Source: Carposina sasakii (lineage: Eukaryota > Arthropoda > Insecta > Lepidoptera > Carposinidae). From it: a stretch of 64,000 nt of DNA. The notes under the pieces were generated by a model, which did no database searches, had not been told where the DNA came from, and saw nothing but the letters and a program-made list of their open reading frames with translations. Made by a program: the position numbers and the translations under genes. Position 1 is the first letter of the stretch. The number at the start of each line of letters is the position of its first letter. This document shows, piece after piece, positions 22,727 to 34,080 of the stretch. Where the stretch lies: assembly GCA_014607495.2 (NCBI GenBank), contig CP053155.1:11780001-11844000 (forward strand), in the 5' to 3' direction.

Positions 22727-23214
22727 GAAAAAAAATACACTGTCTGAGACAGGTCTGTAAATAAAAATATATCCTAATATTATAAAATCTTCCAATAGGT
22801 ATACTCGTATCTACGTTCAACGTAAATAATTTAGTGTTTGACCTTGTCTAAGTCGAATTAAATTCCTTTGATAAAATAATTGTACAGAGACGTACATTCA
22901 TAACTCTTAAACTCCGTAATTCCCTCATCTAACCCAATAAAAGAGACCCCGAAATTAAACCAAAAATATTAATTAGATTAAAATATCTGAAACAATCCCA
23001 AACGGTCTATATAAACCCTTTTAAACCTGTTCAATATTACAAGAATCTCACAAAGACATCAAATCCTAACGAGATTAGAGAGTTTAAACTCCGTTTAAAA
23101 GGTAATCAATTGCAAAATGTGTACAACTCGAGGGAATTAATTTGAAGATGAAAACTAAATGGTGCTACACTATACAACTAAGCTTAAATAATCACTACAT
23201 ATTATAAAACATTT
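22727..23214. other. No feature seen
   Basis: AT-rich sequence. Confidence 0.4.
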
Positions 23215-23278
23215 GACGGCCGATTGGTCTAGTAAGTAGTGACCCTGCCTGCGACGCCATAGGTCCTGGGTTCGAAAC
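23215..23278 (+). mobile_element. 3'-truncated tRNA-derived SINE
   Basis: GACGGCCGATTGGTCTAGTA, AGTAGTGACCCTGCCTGCGA and GGTCCTGGGTTCGAA match the first 64 bp of the SINE at 19077. It stops inside the B box. Confidence 0.75.
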
Positions 23279-23479
23279 CATTGATGAAACGGCTGGAAGG
23301 AGTTCAATCACAAACACACTAACAGAAGATTTGTATCGTTGTTGATGTTAGAGAACTTTTCACATAGGATCTGGCAGACTGCGCTGTAGTCGCTGTGTCG
23401 ATTACTCAGAAGGATACTTCAGTTTCAGTTACTCCCGGTAGATGGTTGTTATATCTCGGAAATGTTTCCTTTATCTTTA

Positions 23480-23698
23480 TATAATTAAATCTTCTGTTCG
23501 TGTGTTTGTTATTGAAGTTTTTCTAAAACGGCTAAACCGATTTTGATGATTTTTAGTGTGTGTTCAAGTGGAAAATGGTTTAGATTCACAATTCGGTCAA
23601 TTAGACAATGATTTTATAACGGTCCATATTGTTACAGCGTATTTCAGAAAGTTAGCATTTAAGGCGTGGGACAGGACAACGTCTGTCGGGTCCGCTAG
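23480..23698 (+). mobile_element. Helitron-like element (subfamily J)
   Basis: It starts ATAATTAAATCTTCTGTTCG and ends GGACAACGTCTGTCGGGTCC then GCTAG followed by T. GGAC and GTCC flank the terminal motif and can form a hairpin just before CTAG. The body contains AACGGCTAAACCGATTTTGA, a phrase common in lepidopteran repeats. Non-coding. Confidence 0.55.
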
Positions 23699-23699
23699 T

Positions 23700-23918
23700 A
23701 TAATATAAAAATGAACCGCAAAATGATGCTAAGCGCAAATCTCTAGAACGGCTTAACTGATTTCGCTAGTTCTTATTTTAGACTATCCGTTAGAGTAGGA
23801 GGATGGTTCTTACGGAGAATTTAAAAAAAAGTAAAAACAACACTTTTCCTTAGCGGCCATCCACGACTTTGTCCACGTGTAAGGGCATTAGTATACTCGT
23901 GCAAAGCCGGATCCCTAG
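23700..23918 (+). mobile_element. Helitron-like element (subfamily K), abutting the previous one
   Basis: It starts ATAATATAAAAATGAACCGC, contains GAGGATGGTTCTTACGGAGA-like text and ends GTGCAAAGCCGGATCCCTAG followed by T. A second copy is at 44647-44834. It begins within a base or two of the CTAGT end of the element at 23480-23698. Confidence 0.6.
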
Positions 23919-23984
23919 TAGAAAATAATATCTAATTAAATATATCCAAAAGGCTTTGCAGACTTTTTAAGACCCTTCACTGAC

Positions 23985-24165
23985 TATGACGTTTAAGGGA
24001 CACGGGGATTCTCTCAGGCGATGAGCTAGAAACACATCACTGACCGACCACTACATCTGTACCCGCCTTTAAACGTAGCTTCGGGATTTTCTTTATGATC
24101 CTTCAGTTCTGGCTACCCCATTTTGGGAACACAGCCTTGTATATGTATGTATTCATTGCTTATAC
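23985..24165 (+). repeat. X repeat, distal part
   Basis: ATGACGTTTAAGGGACACGG, TCTCTCAGGCGATGAGCTAG, CATCTGTACCCGCC and CTGGCTACCCCATTTTGGGA then ACACAGCC follow the X-repeat order seen at 60326-60545. Confidence 0.6.
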
Positions 24166-24557
24166 AAGCGTTGTTATTTATTCATTTACGGAACTAATTC
24201 CATTAGTTTCTGTAAAGCCAACGCTTACAAACTATACATCGCTTTTACAACCGCTGCTGTCTTTTCACTACCCATGCCCATCAACATAAACACACCTTAA
24301 GGATTTTATTAATCCAATTTCGGACTCAGTAATAATAGGTTTAATTATTCACGATCGAGAAAGCTTTCAGGGGAGAGTTTATGGAAACTTCGCATGAGGC
24401 CGGTAGTAAGAGCGAACGATTACAGTCCAGTTTGAGTTGTCTAATTGGCTCCTATCCGTGGAGGAAATACATAAAGGAGGTTTTTAATACTGGTTTACAT
24501 ACAAGAATAGTATACCGACTACTATTACTGATGGTGTTTGAACGCACAGAACTACAA
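24166..24557. other. No feature seen
   Basis: Moderate composition. The short frames (24095-24289 and 24381-24611, plus) are unsupported. Confidence 0.4.
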
Positions 24558-24633
24558 GTACGAACCTCTCGATGGTGCGTAACGCTATCGTCAAACTGTC
24601 AAATCTCATAGAGTTTGCTTGCGAGTCGCTTGC
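24558..24633. repeat. Dispersed block shared with 50340-50420
   Basis: GTACGAACCTCTCGATGGTG, GTAACGCTATCGTCAAACTG and TCAAATCTCATAGAGTTTGC closely match the later block (ACGAACCTCTCGATAGTCCG ...). The element class is unknown. The same block occurs twice in this window in the same orientation. Confidence 0.65.
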
Positions 24634-24662
24634 GTTACGGCGCGTAAAAAGGTTCATACTTA

Positions 24663-24831
24663 AGCTTCGAGCAGACCGGATGCGTTTGCGTACACGTAAG
24701 CGTAGACTTACACGTACCTCTGAGTTGTAATGTATGGAAACTGTATAAGACAGGACCATAGAGGGATACAGGACACACCGCTTGACGTCTACGCTTACGT
24801 CTACGCATACGCATCCGGTAAGCTCGAGGCT
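24663..24831. mobile_element. Foldback element with 44-bp arms
   Basis: The left arm AGCTTCGAGCAGACCGGATG, CGTTTGCGTACACGTAAGCG, TAGA (24663-24706) and the right arm TCTACGCTTACGTCTACGCA, TACGCATCCGGTAAGCTCGA, GGCT (24788-24831) are inverted, with about five mismatches in 44. The arms are unusually GC-rich for this window. No reading frame fits across the structure. Confidence 0.75.
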
Positions 24832-26329
24832 TTAACCTACTGTAGACTGTTCTGTTGCAGCGTGTGCGTTAGAATATTACTGTTCTGTACGTCGTATGCG
24901 TTTGAGCGAACAGTACTGCGCAGTTTACTCTGACCTTGTGTAAAATACCCCTTGTTGCAATTCTGCATACACTAGCAATACCAGCATTGATTAACGCCGC
25001 CGTACCTTATGATCCGAGGTAAGAGACAAATGTTAGCTACCGCGAACTTAGTAGGTACATAGGCTACATTGTCGATCACATGACCATATTGACCATCGCA
25101 ACTCATCTTTACAATATGCTACACAATCCTATCAAAATTTGCAAAAGGTGGGTAATGAATTATTATGCCGGGATGAGATGGTGTTTTGTTTCTTTTGTTA
25201 TGTATTTTGAGTTTTCACGTGAGCAAATTCATCACAGGGCCTATTTTTCACATGGTAAAAATTTAATGCACTGTCTTTCTCTAAAACCTAATCGGGTAAA
25301 GATAAAATCAACTTTATCCTTCAAATAGGCTATCTGACCTTTGGATAAATCGGCCCTTAGTAATAGAAGTCCTGGCTTCTCATGGGAGAACGACATTAAT
25401 AGTCAATAAAGTGGATTTTATTTATATTTTACTTACTTAATTACGTGAAAGGATTTACCATCACAAAATCAATGACCAAACAACATGGGCGAATGAGAGG
25501 TAAACAACGTAGAACCAAAATTACGTTTACGGAGACCTCTAAAGCTTAGTTTGAAGGGATGATGTAAACGTACGTACATATTATGAAGCCTGGAACTTCC
25601 GTGCCTCCTATATAGCCCGTATGCTGTCCCAGACAGTACACATTGCTTGTGGACAATTGGCTGGTATCTAACAATCTTATGGTAGGTAATGCTTTTATTT
25701 TCCGGTTTAGATTGTTCTGTCTATGATTTAATTGACTATAGTTTTCCAGTATATCTTATAAGTACTTTCTAAGTACTATAGAAGATAACGTGGATACATT
25801 ATCAACAAGTAAAGCTTCCCACGATAGTGCACGATATCTTTAAAAAGGTCAGATAATTGAAACCCCTAGCATTATATGTCATACTCGTAAAAGGTGTTTT
25901 CAAAATTAGTAGGAGTTGGTCCCATAGTGAAAGTTGTTTCTTTTTTACCTACCTAGTTTCCTGTCAGAAGCAAATCACTAATTTAAACACCTTATATTTA
26001 TTATATTACGATTTTACATTTATGATGACCCAGAAAACCGTGCTACAGGTATGACGGCGACAACAGAGAACTCACGACAATTGACACGGAATCGATGCGA
26101 GCTCCCTCGTAGGAAGTAGGCTTTGTTCACCTATGCGAGCATATACAAAGAGATTTCTGATATCTTATCTCGCTATATACGTAGTGCGGAGTAGGATAAT
26201 ATGTATTAATGTATTCTAAGCCATAGCATAGTAAAAAGTTGAATTAACATGATATTATAGACATAATTGGAAAGTTTGATTTATATAAAAAAGAGTAGAA
26301 ATTTGAATATGAAAACCCCTGCTGTATTT
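24832..26329. other. No feature seen
   Basis: About 1.5 kb AT-rich. The frames at 25080-25328 and 25857-26054 (plus) have no motif. Confidence 0.4.
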
Positions 26330-26410
26330 CCGAAATGGGGTAGCCAGAACTGAAAGATCATAAAGGAAATCTCACAGCCACATTTAGCATAGCTGGACAG
26401 ATTTTAATGA
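26330..26410 (-). repeat. X repeat fragment, minus orientation
   Basis: TTTCCGAAATGGGGTAGCCA, GAACTGAAAGATCATAAAGG and CACAGCCACATTTAGCATAG are the reverse of the X-repeat end at 60326-60545. Confidence 0.65.
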
Positions 26411-27147
26411 TCAGAGATCAAGTTGCTAACTAGAAATGAATCATATGCTAAAGTATGAGTAATAAAACTACATAAAATACTCCTTCGTATCAGAAATCGA
26501 TATTTTCTCCAACACCTAACGAAGAATCAAAATATATAGGAAAAATAGAATTTTTCAAACTAATGCACCCTGGTTTTGTTCTACCAAAAACACATAAAGC
26601 GAGAAAGAGAATCCCGAAAAATGCCAGCAGTCACGATCTCTAGAATGCATTCCGCATTTACAAAGGCTCTCAAACGGAACAGCAATAAACAAATAATCTA
26701 CAAAGACCATATAAAACTTCGTGTTTATGGCTCAAACTTTTTAGTGGCACATCAACGGCCCGGGAATCCTAGTGCATCCAGAAACTAAAACTCGAAAACA
26801 CACTCGGCGAGATCACAATGCAGGACACAAAATTCACTTCCTTAGAGACGAGAAGCACGAAATGTAAACTTTTCAGTCCGAGAATAAAATTTGGGATGTA
26901 AATGCAAACTACAGGATAAATAAAAATCAGAAGCGTGTCAGACTTTGGGAAAATAACGTACGAGCTTTAACTCAGGTTTATATTTCTTGTCATTAAACTT
27001 AAGGCTGTAACGTAAGAGTAATCCTGGAATGAAAGGCATTTTAAAGATTTACATTTTTTTTAAAGAAAATTATTGACATTCTAACTCATAATCATATTAC
27101 AAAATCTCTTATTGTCGAGGTATTGACAAAGGACATTATAGTTAATT
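26411..27147. other. No feature seen
   Basis: AT-rich sequence. The frame at 26576-26788 is unsupported. Confidence 0.4.
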
Positions 27148-27270
27148 CCAACTAATAACTATAAATGCGAAAGTAAGTTCATTTGTTAGTTAGATCTTCA
27201 CGCCTTATATTTTTACTCAATTAATCTACTTGAAATTTTGAATGCATATAGTTGGCAATACGGACAAAGA
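27148..27270 (+). mobile_element. Helitron-like 5' fragment
   Basis: CCAACTAATAACTATAAATG then CGAAAGTAAGTTCATTTGTT and AGTTAGATCTTCACGCC. It starts like the family 5' end (ACTAATATTATAAATGCGAAAG) but diverges and lacks a CTAG end. Confidence 0.5.
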
Positions 27271-27757
27271 CAGCGTACGAATTGCGCGCATTTGCTAATA
27301 AAAATATTATTTTAGCCAATCTAGAAACACATTAATTAAATCACGAATACTCTCTTAATTTCCAGAAAAAAGAGAGACAAAATTTCCATTTCATCAAATA
27401 TTTCAACACTATGCGCAAGTTATTTAACGGAATTTCGTACCCAGTTCCACGATTCACCGGTCAGGTTGTACCAACAGTTACAAATTGACAATCGAAGTCC
27501 CGAAAACGCTATTTCTATCAGCGATCTCTCTTCATTACAACCCGAGGTAGCCCTGCGATGTTTGAGCGGCGTGTTTACGGATACTGTTTGCGGATAGCGA
27601 GATCTCTGTTTAAACAGCGCAGGTCGTGTCACGTGTATACGTAATCTGCTAATGCACTGTCCTGCCACATCTGGACGAGTTTACGACCTTAGCAGATGTG
27701 CTCATCTCTTGATTGACTTGTATTATATTAGCAAATTTTTAGCAATATTTCCACCGC
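27271..27757. other. No feature seen
   Basis: An 82-aa minus frame (27420-27668) lies in a GC-richer patch, but I see no motif or splice context. Confidence 0.35.
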
Positions 27758-27890
27758 CCCGTGCTGATGTGAGGCTTCACTAGAATAATTCAGCCGCATC
27801 TCCTTCCGTGCATGTATAAAATTCGACTAAGGAACACAGGAGCGTTCTCTCAGGTGAGCTTGCGGCTTGTCACAGATCTTTTAGTTATCC
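27758..27890 (+). repeat. X repeat
   Basis: CCCCGTGCTGATGTGAGGCT, TCACTAGAATAATTCAGCCG, CATCTCCTTCCGTGCATGTA and TTCTCTCAGGTGAGCTTGCG match the proximal part of the X repeat. Confidence 0.65.
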
Positions 27891-28326
27891 CGTTTTTGCA
27901 ATAAAGCCGCGTATTTATGTATTCAATATTCGTAATAAGCCGACAGATTGGAATTACAATTTCGATATTAAAGATAAGTACTCAAGATTTTTTCCTATCT
28001 GTATACTTTCAGAATCATACACTGGGTAACATAAATCAAGCAAGTATGTATATTACCGTAATTATGTACTTATATAGCCTCAAATATAACATATTCATAT
28101 GCGTTAGACAGAGAAATACAGCGCGTTTCACAAACGTAAAACTTCTTTGATGTCTCAAGTTCATGTAATTGACGTCTTACTGCTGTTCAGTATTCCGCTC
28201 CGATTATTGTAATTACTTGTGAACTCTTTTACGCAAACAACTGCGTGGTTTTCCACGCGGTTTCTGTACGTTCATTAGTAACAAATGCGTGTTTGAATGA
28301 TATACATTTAAATTATCTGTATGTCG
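27891..28326. other. No feature seen
   Basis: AT-rich. The frame at 27917-28150 is unsupported. Confidence 0.4.
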
Positions 28327-28589
28327 CTCCTGTGCTGATGAAGAGCTTCACTAGAATACTTCAGCTGCATCTCCTTCCGTCCATGTCGTAAGAGTCGACT
28401 AACGGACTCGGCCATTCTATCAGGCGTTAAGCTAGCAACTTGTAACTGATAATTTACATCTTATTTAGTTAGAATTTCTAGCTAAGTTGCTAGCTTATTA
28501 TGAGAGAATGGGCGAATTCCTTAGTCGACTTTTACTACATGCCTGGAAGGAGATGCAGCTGATGAATTCTAGTGCAGCCCCGCATCAGT
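28327..28589. mobile_element. Foldback formed by two inverted X repeats
   Basis: The left arm (28327-28434: CTGTGCTGATGAAGAGCTTC, ACTAGAATACTTCAGCTGCA ... GTTAAGCTAGCAACTT) is mirrored by the right arm (28485-28589: AAGTTGCTAGCTTATTATGA ... GCTGATGAATTCTAGTGCAG, CCCCGCATCAG). A spacer of about 50 bp separates them. Elsewhere in the window the X repeat occurs singly. Either X is half of a foldback transposon, or this locus is an inverted duplication. Confidence 0.75.
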
Positions 28590-28700
28590 AATTCCGTGCC
28601 AGTGCTCTTACCACTGAGCTACCGGGTCATTTACTCGGATGACGAACTTTACCATCTCTTTTTTAAATTACATTATTGGCAACGTTATTTTTTCATCCCG
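28590..28700 (-). mobile_element. SINE head, minus, fused to the X foldback
   Basis: On minus: GAGATGGTAAAGTTCGTCAT, CCGAGTAAATGACCCGGTAG, CTCAGTGGTAAGAGCACTGG. The copy stops before the B box, exactly where the X foldback begins, so the foldback replaced or inserted into the middle of the SINE head. Confidence 0.7.
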
Positions 28701-28844
28701 ATAGCTATACACTAGCCAAATCTCGGCAAACAAAGCTGAATCCCACAGCACAATGTTTAATGATAAAACGATCAACCATATCCTAACGGATTACATTATG
28801 GAGAAGTGTTTTTATAAATTTATCTTAGTCAAGATATTAAATAT

Positions 28845-28925
28845 TATAAAATTATTAATAAAGAAATGGAAAAAATTCTTTACCCGAGTGGGACTCGAAC
28901 CCACGACCTCTGCATTCCGTACCAG
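28845..28925 (-). mobile_element. SINE fragment with intact B box
   Basis: On minus: CGGAATGCAGAGGTCGTGGG, TTCGAGTCCCACTCGGGTAA, AGAATTTTTTCCATTTCTTT. This is the half missing from 28590-28700, about 150 bp further right, as if one SINE was split or two copies were truncated at nearly the same point. Confidence 0.7.
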
Positions 28926-29275
28926 TAATTAATCACATAAAAAAAACAACTGATTCGATTATCGGTGGGTTTCAAAGCCATATCCAACGCACTTGTGTCT
29001 AGTAGTTGGTCCTAATAACCATAAGTCCAGTGGAAAGGTATTACGCAATAAGCAAACTACCACCAGCACTAGGTCGTGAGCGGCGATCTGCTCCTTTAAT
29101 CTAACTTCATCCGGCGAGTGCCCTCGCTTTAAGAGCTTGCTTTAATTATCCGACACCATGCTTCGTAAACAGCCAACTTGCGCTTTGTTTTGTTCAAGTA
29201 TATTTATTATATACATACATATTTTAAGATATTAACGTAGTATAAAGATGAGAGAAGAAATAAATAACAACTTAA
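28926..29275. other. No feature seen
   Basis: No recognised motif. Confidence 0.4.
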
Positions 29276-29480
29276 TTATTTTTACCCGACTGCGTCAGAA
29301 GGAGGGTTAAGTTTGTATTTATTGGTAGTATTTCGAGTGTATGTATACATTGTATAAGTATGTTTGTATATTTCTTTAGCATGCTCTTGAGCCATTTCGC
29401 TTGTCGCGTTTGAACTTGAGAGGTGCCATTAGATTCGATAGTCATGAGAGTAACACTGCTTCAATTTTTTTACGCAGTCA
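29276..29480 (+). repeat. 'ACCCGACTGCG' interspersed repeat
   Basis: TTTTTACCCGACTGCGTCAG followed by AAGGAGGGTTAAGTTTGTAT is a phrase I recognise from many lepidopteran repeats. A short reverse copy lies at 16431-16475. The right boundary is approximate. Confidence 0.45.
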
Positions 29481-29935
29481 AGCTTTTTTTCCTTTAAATA
29501 AATGAGGTTATTTAGAAAGCCAAATGGAGCCTTGACACAAATTACTTTGTAGGATTACACTTGGAGCGTATATATTTATTTTTGTAATTTTTTTTAAATC
29601 CGGCTTCATTTTATTACGTAAGCATATTATATTCAAAACTGAATTCCAAAATTAATATGAAATTAACATTAACTTTAGATATAGACCTAGTTCTATATAA
29701 AAGAATTATGTAAAAAAATGAAGTCATTAAAACAACTTTAATTGAAGTAAATACTACAAACAAAGGAACATGAAAGCTCCAAACAATACTTCACGTTTCC
29801 GCTTACGTGATCACAAAGGGGAAATTTTTGCGTATTTCATGTTATTTTACGATTACAATAGCGTGGGTTCTTTGATAACTAAGTAGCTATTCTTAATTTT
29901 CTATTACTATGATTCTATTAACCTGACAAATCTTA
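29481..29935. other. No feature seen
   Basis: AT-rich sequence. Confidence 0.4.
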
Positions 29936-30092
29936 CAACATAGTCCGAAAATCACAATGCAGTCATCAACCCGCATGCCCAGCGTGGTGACTATGGACAA
30001 AAACCCCCCTGTGGCAGTAGCCTTGTGGCGTGCCCTGGGGTAGGGCCTACGTACCGTGGACAGTGGGCTGCAATAGGCTGAAGGAGAAGATG
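29936..30092 (+). mobile_element. Retroposon 3' end, plus orientation
   Basis: AACCCGCATGCCCAGCGTGG, TGACTATGGACAAAAACC, CTTGTGGCGTGCCCTGGGGT and CTGCAATAGGCTGAAGGAGA then AGATGATGAT. Same family as 10395-10625. The GATGAT-type tail suggests a non-LTR element with a microsatellite-like 3' end. Confidence 0.6.
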
Positions 30093-30284
30093 ATGATCCT
30101 TAAGAATTTCCCTACTGGTTTTTCTATTGTTTTTTGGAATTTATGCTCAAAAAAGACAGGATGTAACATGGTATGCTCAAATAGGATTCATCTTGCGTGT
30201 TTCAACCGACTACTTTGAATTTCAAAGCTTTCTAATTCCTCTTAAATTTAAACATATTATTTATACGTATTAAAAACATACTTC

Positions 30285-30529
30285 ATACTAATATTATAAA
30301 TGCGAAAGTGTGTGAGTATGGATGGATAGATGGATGGATGGATGTTTGTTACTCTTCCACGTAAAAACAGCTGGAGCTATTTTAATAAAGTTTGGTATGG
30401 AGTTAGTTGACACCCTGGATTAACACATAGGCTACTTTTATTATCCCGGGAAAATATTTTTATCGCGGATAAATTCGACATTTTGTTTTTTCTGCAGTCC
30501 ACGCGGACGATGTCGCGGGCGTCCACAAG
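30285..30529 (+). mobile_element. Helitron-like element, full length
   Basis: It starts ATACTAATATTATAAATGCG, AAAGTGTGTGAGTATGGATG, then a GGAT microsatellite, GTTACTCTTCCACGTAAAAA and TTTGGTATGGAGTTAGTTGA. It ends CAGTCCACGCGGACGATGTC, GCGGGCGTCCACAAGT, where CTAG has mutated to CAAG. GGACG and CGTCC can form the terminal hairpin. At 245 bp it is the best complete reference copy here. Confidence 0.7.
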
Positions 30530-32168
30530 TCCACAATAATACAAAGTCTTAAGAATCTTAGCGTGTGACTAGATGAATCAGTTATAAACTTTATGAATAA
30601 TTTATTTATAATTATGGAGCACCGGGAAGGAGAATATTAATGCAAGCCTGACTAGAGAAAACAAAACCGCTTACCTGGGGTAATACGGTGTACTAAAAAC
30701 AAATCTTAAACTTAGTGTTCGAGACTGTTCGCTGCTAATTAACATGGCGAGTGCGGAACCCCTATCTAGTTCCTGTATATGAATAATAAGCGCCTTTATG
30801 AATATTAAACAGCGGAATCCTGTATTCTTTCGGCTGTATCGCTTTGTACTGCATGCGAGGCAACCGTTATCATTTTTACCATTTATCAGGTCCGGAGTCG
30901 TTTTGCATGTGAATGTGTGTATGATTTACATGATTTAAATACAAATAACATGGCTCAAGTGCACAAATTGTTCCGGCCCGGAAATACTGGTGTTACTTCA
31001 CCTCTAGTCAGGATAAGCTAACTAATGTTTAACCTCAATATTACTACCTTATAGATTAGTATTAATTTTTACTGTGGATATACATCTTAGATATGGCAAT
31101 ACCCAATTGGGACTTATTCTATATGCCCTTTCATTTAAATCCTTAATAAGCGTACATAATATACAAGAAAAACAACATACCCAAGCGATTTGCTCCCAAA
31201 CAAAACACAGATACATTTAATTACAAAACGCTGTGTTCGCAATCAATTCGACCAAAACTGACCCAATTACGACTCGAAAAAATCTATTCCGCATTCGGGA
31301 CCAGCAAAAACGGAGTTCCCACCAGCCCTGGAGGATCGGGCGCTCTAAACAAAGTTACCTACTAATGTTCCCTGCCCAAGTTCGAGCCGACACCGAAGGG
31401 ACCTACCATTAAGGTTAAATGTACCACTACCTTGCTGCTGTTGTTAGCCGGTTTATTGATGGTTTCAGTGAATTTTGGGTGTTGTTCCATATTGTTGCTG
31501 ATCCTACATCTTACGCGGAAGTGAGAATTGTCCGTATAGATTGTAGCGCGTCTTTAAGTTTTGTATAGTAGTAGTGTTTTTAAAGACTAAACTGCGGAAG
31601 TTTTCTTAATCGTGCATTAACTAGATCGAATTAAGTAGACAAAAGCACTTTTCCCTTATAGGATTTAAACTGTTTCGTTAGAGTATGTTTTGAAAGTCAA
31701 TAAAAGTTCTAAAAAACATTTGGATGTACTATCTATCCGCTGCCACAGTAAAATGTTTTAGGTAAGTTGAATTTAAAGCCATATATTACCAATTATAGCT
31801 ACACATATGGGATGCGTATAGTCCCCAGAGATTGATATAAAAAACACATTACAGCGAGAGATATAATAAAAAAAAAATTACATGACGCAGCATATCTAAT
31901 AAACGTTTACGTAAAGGTAAATGCTTTTCGAGTGATTCTCAAGCATTGCGAAAAACTAAGTGGTAACATGGGATGAGGATGATTTTTGTGTAAGCGATTG
32001 CGAAATGTAAACCAAAGAATGACATGACGTAAGCTTGTGTCATCTACGTGACTCTTTCTTTTCGGATGGAATAGATGGCAGTATATTTTATACGCTAACC
32101 AATATAATATGAAGTGAAGATATTCAGGTACTCCAAATGTTATTTACTTTTGTAAACAAAAGTCATAT
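30530..32168. other. No feature seen
   Basis: About 1.6 kb without recognised repeats. 31240-31460 is GC-richer and low-copy in appearance. Confidence 0.35.
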
Positions 32169-32303
32169 CGTACCTTCGGTGCAACAACGGCACAATTGTC
32201 AAAAAATACAAAAAGCAATTGTGTCGTTATTCTACTTTAGAACAAGGGCACATTTGCCAAAAAATGCAAAACACAATTGTGCCGTTGTTGTACCGAAGGT
32301 GCG
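32169..32303. mobile_element. Nested-hairpin (cruciform-like) MITE
   Basis: The outer arms at 32169-32199 and 32273-32303 (CGTACCTTCGGTGCAACAAC and its mirror) match at 29 of 31 positions. Inside, a block of about 40 bp (GGCACAATTGTCAAAAAATA ... CAATTGTGTCG) is followed by a direct repeat (GGCACATTTGCCAAAAAATG ... CAATTGTGCCG). Each block can fold on itself through CACAATTG/CAATTGTG. Non-coding. Confidence 0.75.
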
Positions 32304-34080
32304 AATGATGTTCGCTAAACCTAAGCGTAACATATACACACGGTGGCAAACATTTGCTCACGTGAGTGCCATAAGATACACAGGGTGACGGGGTGAGGTC
32401 GATGGGAGCTCATGTGAGCAATCCTTAACGATATCCTTTAAACCCACTCTTGCTCAGTTTGAATTCAAATGACAAACAAATATCAATTGGTTGAACATCG
32501 AGCTGATGCCCAAATTGAATATGAGAAAGTTATGGTGATATGATATAGTCGGAGAATTTACATAAAGATCATCTTGTAGCTACTCTTGCTAGGAAATGTC
32601 GAAAAGTTTTTTTTCTTTTTCAGTATTGTACACAGAAAACACAGAAGATATTAACAAAGATAATTTTAAAATCTATACATACATCTACTATCAAGGCTTC
32701 AAATATATTATGTGTTCACAGCTGTATCTCCAATAAGAGGTAAGGTAAGACTGCATGATCATAGACAGCGAGAAATTTAGTTCTTGTTTAGTTTAGTTTT
32801 GATTTTGTCCAATACCTCTCCTATACTCCAATAATGGATATTTTTTATTTTAATATTTCTCCCAATACGTGCAGGACAATTAAAATACATAATTGAAAGA
32901 ACTGGCTGGTAAATATACCCAATAAACGGTTTAAGTTTAATTTGTTTTAACCACCTAAATGAAAACATAAACAAAACAACAAACACAAACTCTAAATGGT
33001 TCGTTTACAATCCAAAGCTCACATTAAATCGATCGCGGACCCGATAATGTCTAGTACAAAATCGTACGCTGATAATATAGAGCCGTGCGTAATATATCGG
33101 ACGTGTGATTCGATATCGCACTCTTCATGACTAATGGGTAGATACAACCTATCAGTATCGTTTGTAAAAGGAACTATTTCCAATGATAAAAACATTACAA
33201 ATTGACAAAGTAGGCATTTTGCAACTAACATTGTAATAGCTGACAAAAAACTTTCAATACTTAAGACCTGAAACTTGGAGGGTGTGTTTGTATGACGTAG
33301 GCATCTACTAAGAAAGATGTTCCCAAAATAAGAGAAAAAGGGATAACTACAATTCTAAAGTTGACGCAAACAAAGTCGTGGGCAACCGCTAGTCAAAAAG
33401 ATAAAATTACTATTCTACAAATTCTGCTAATGAAACAGTTGAACGAGTATCGAAACTCAACAATTACTCCCTCAAAACTTATAGATCCTCATAGCAGCGT
33501 TTTAAAACGCCAAGTTTGAAACTAATTAATTAGTTTTCCCCCAACTTTGGGAGCTGTAGCTGGTATCTCATCCGTATTCCGCCTTACCTTGGGATACATC
33601 CTGAGATATAATATCTCGAGATACAATAACTTAGAGAACAAGTTTTGTCTGTGGAAATTTAATATACCTATGTAGGTACTTGTTATTATAGAAAATGAAT
33701 TGCGGAAATTCTACCTTTGCGTAACCTTAAATATCACTTTGAGGTGAATAAAGTGATTAAATTAAATACTTACTTATTATTTTACAATTATATTTTTGTT
33801 TGAGCTTTATTAATATAATACAGATTTATACTATTATTCTATTAATAACGGAAAACAGATGTTGATTTTTATAGGACATTTTAGGACACTGTTTCATTGA
33901 GAGCAGAGGTCGTATGTCTCCTAGTACAAGATTTATAATTACATGCTATAGGTAGTTCACACTACAATAATACCTAACATAATGAAACATATAACCTAAT
34001 ACTGTGTTAATAAAACAAACAAGTAACATATCGGCCAAGATGAGAGCACAAAAAGTTCATTCATCCTATTTCCTTATTTT
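32304..34080. other. Mostly featureless
   Basis: AT-rich. The overlapping minus frames at 32777-32986 and 33019-33246 show no motif. A Helitron-like 3' end (GTCGTGGGCAACCGCTAG then T) is visible at about 33373-33392. Confidence 0.4.

Noticed and set aside
32137..32388. 83-aa plus frame
   Set aside because: It is generated by the nested-hairpin element and has no homology.
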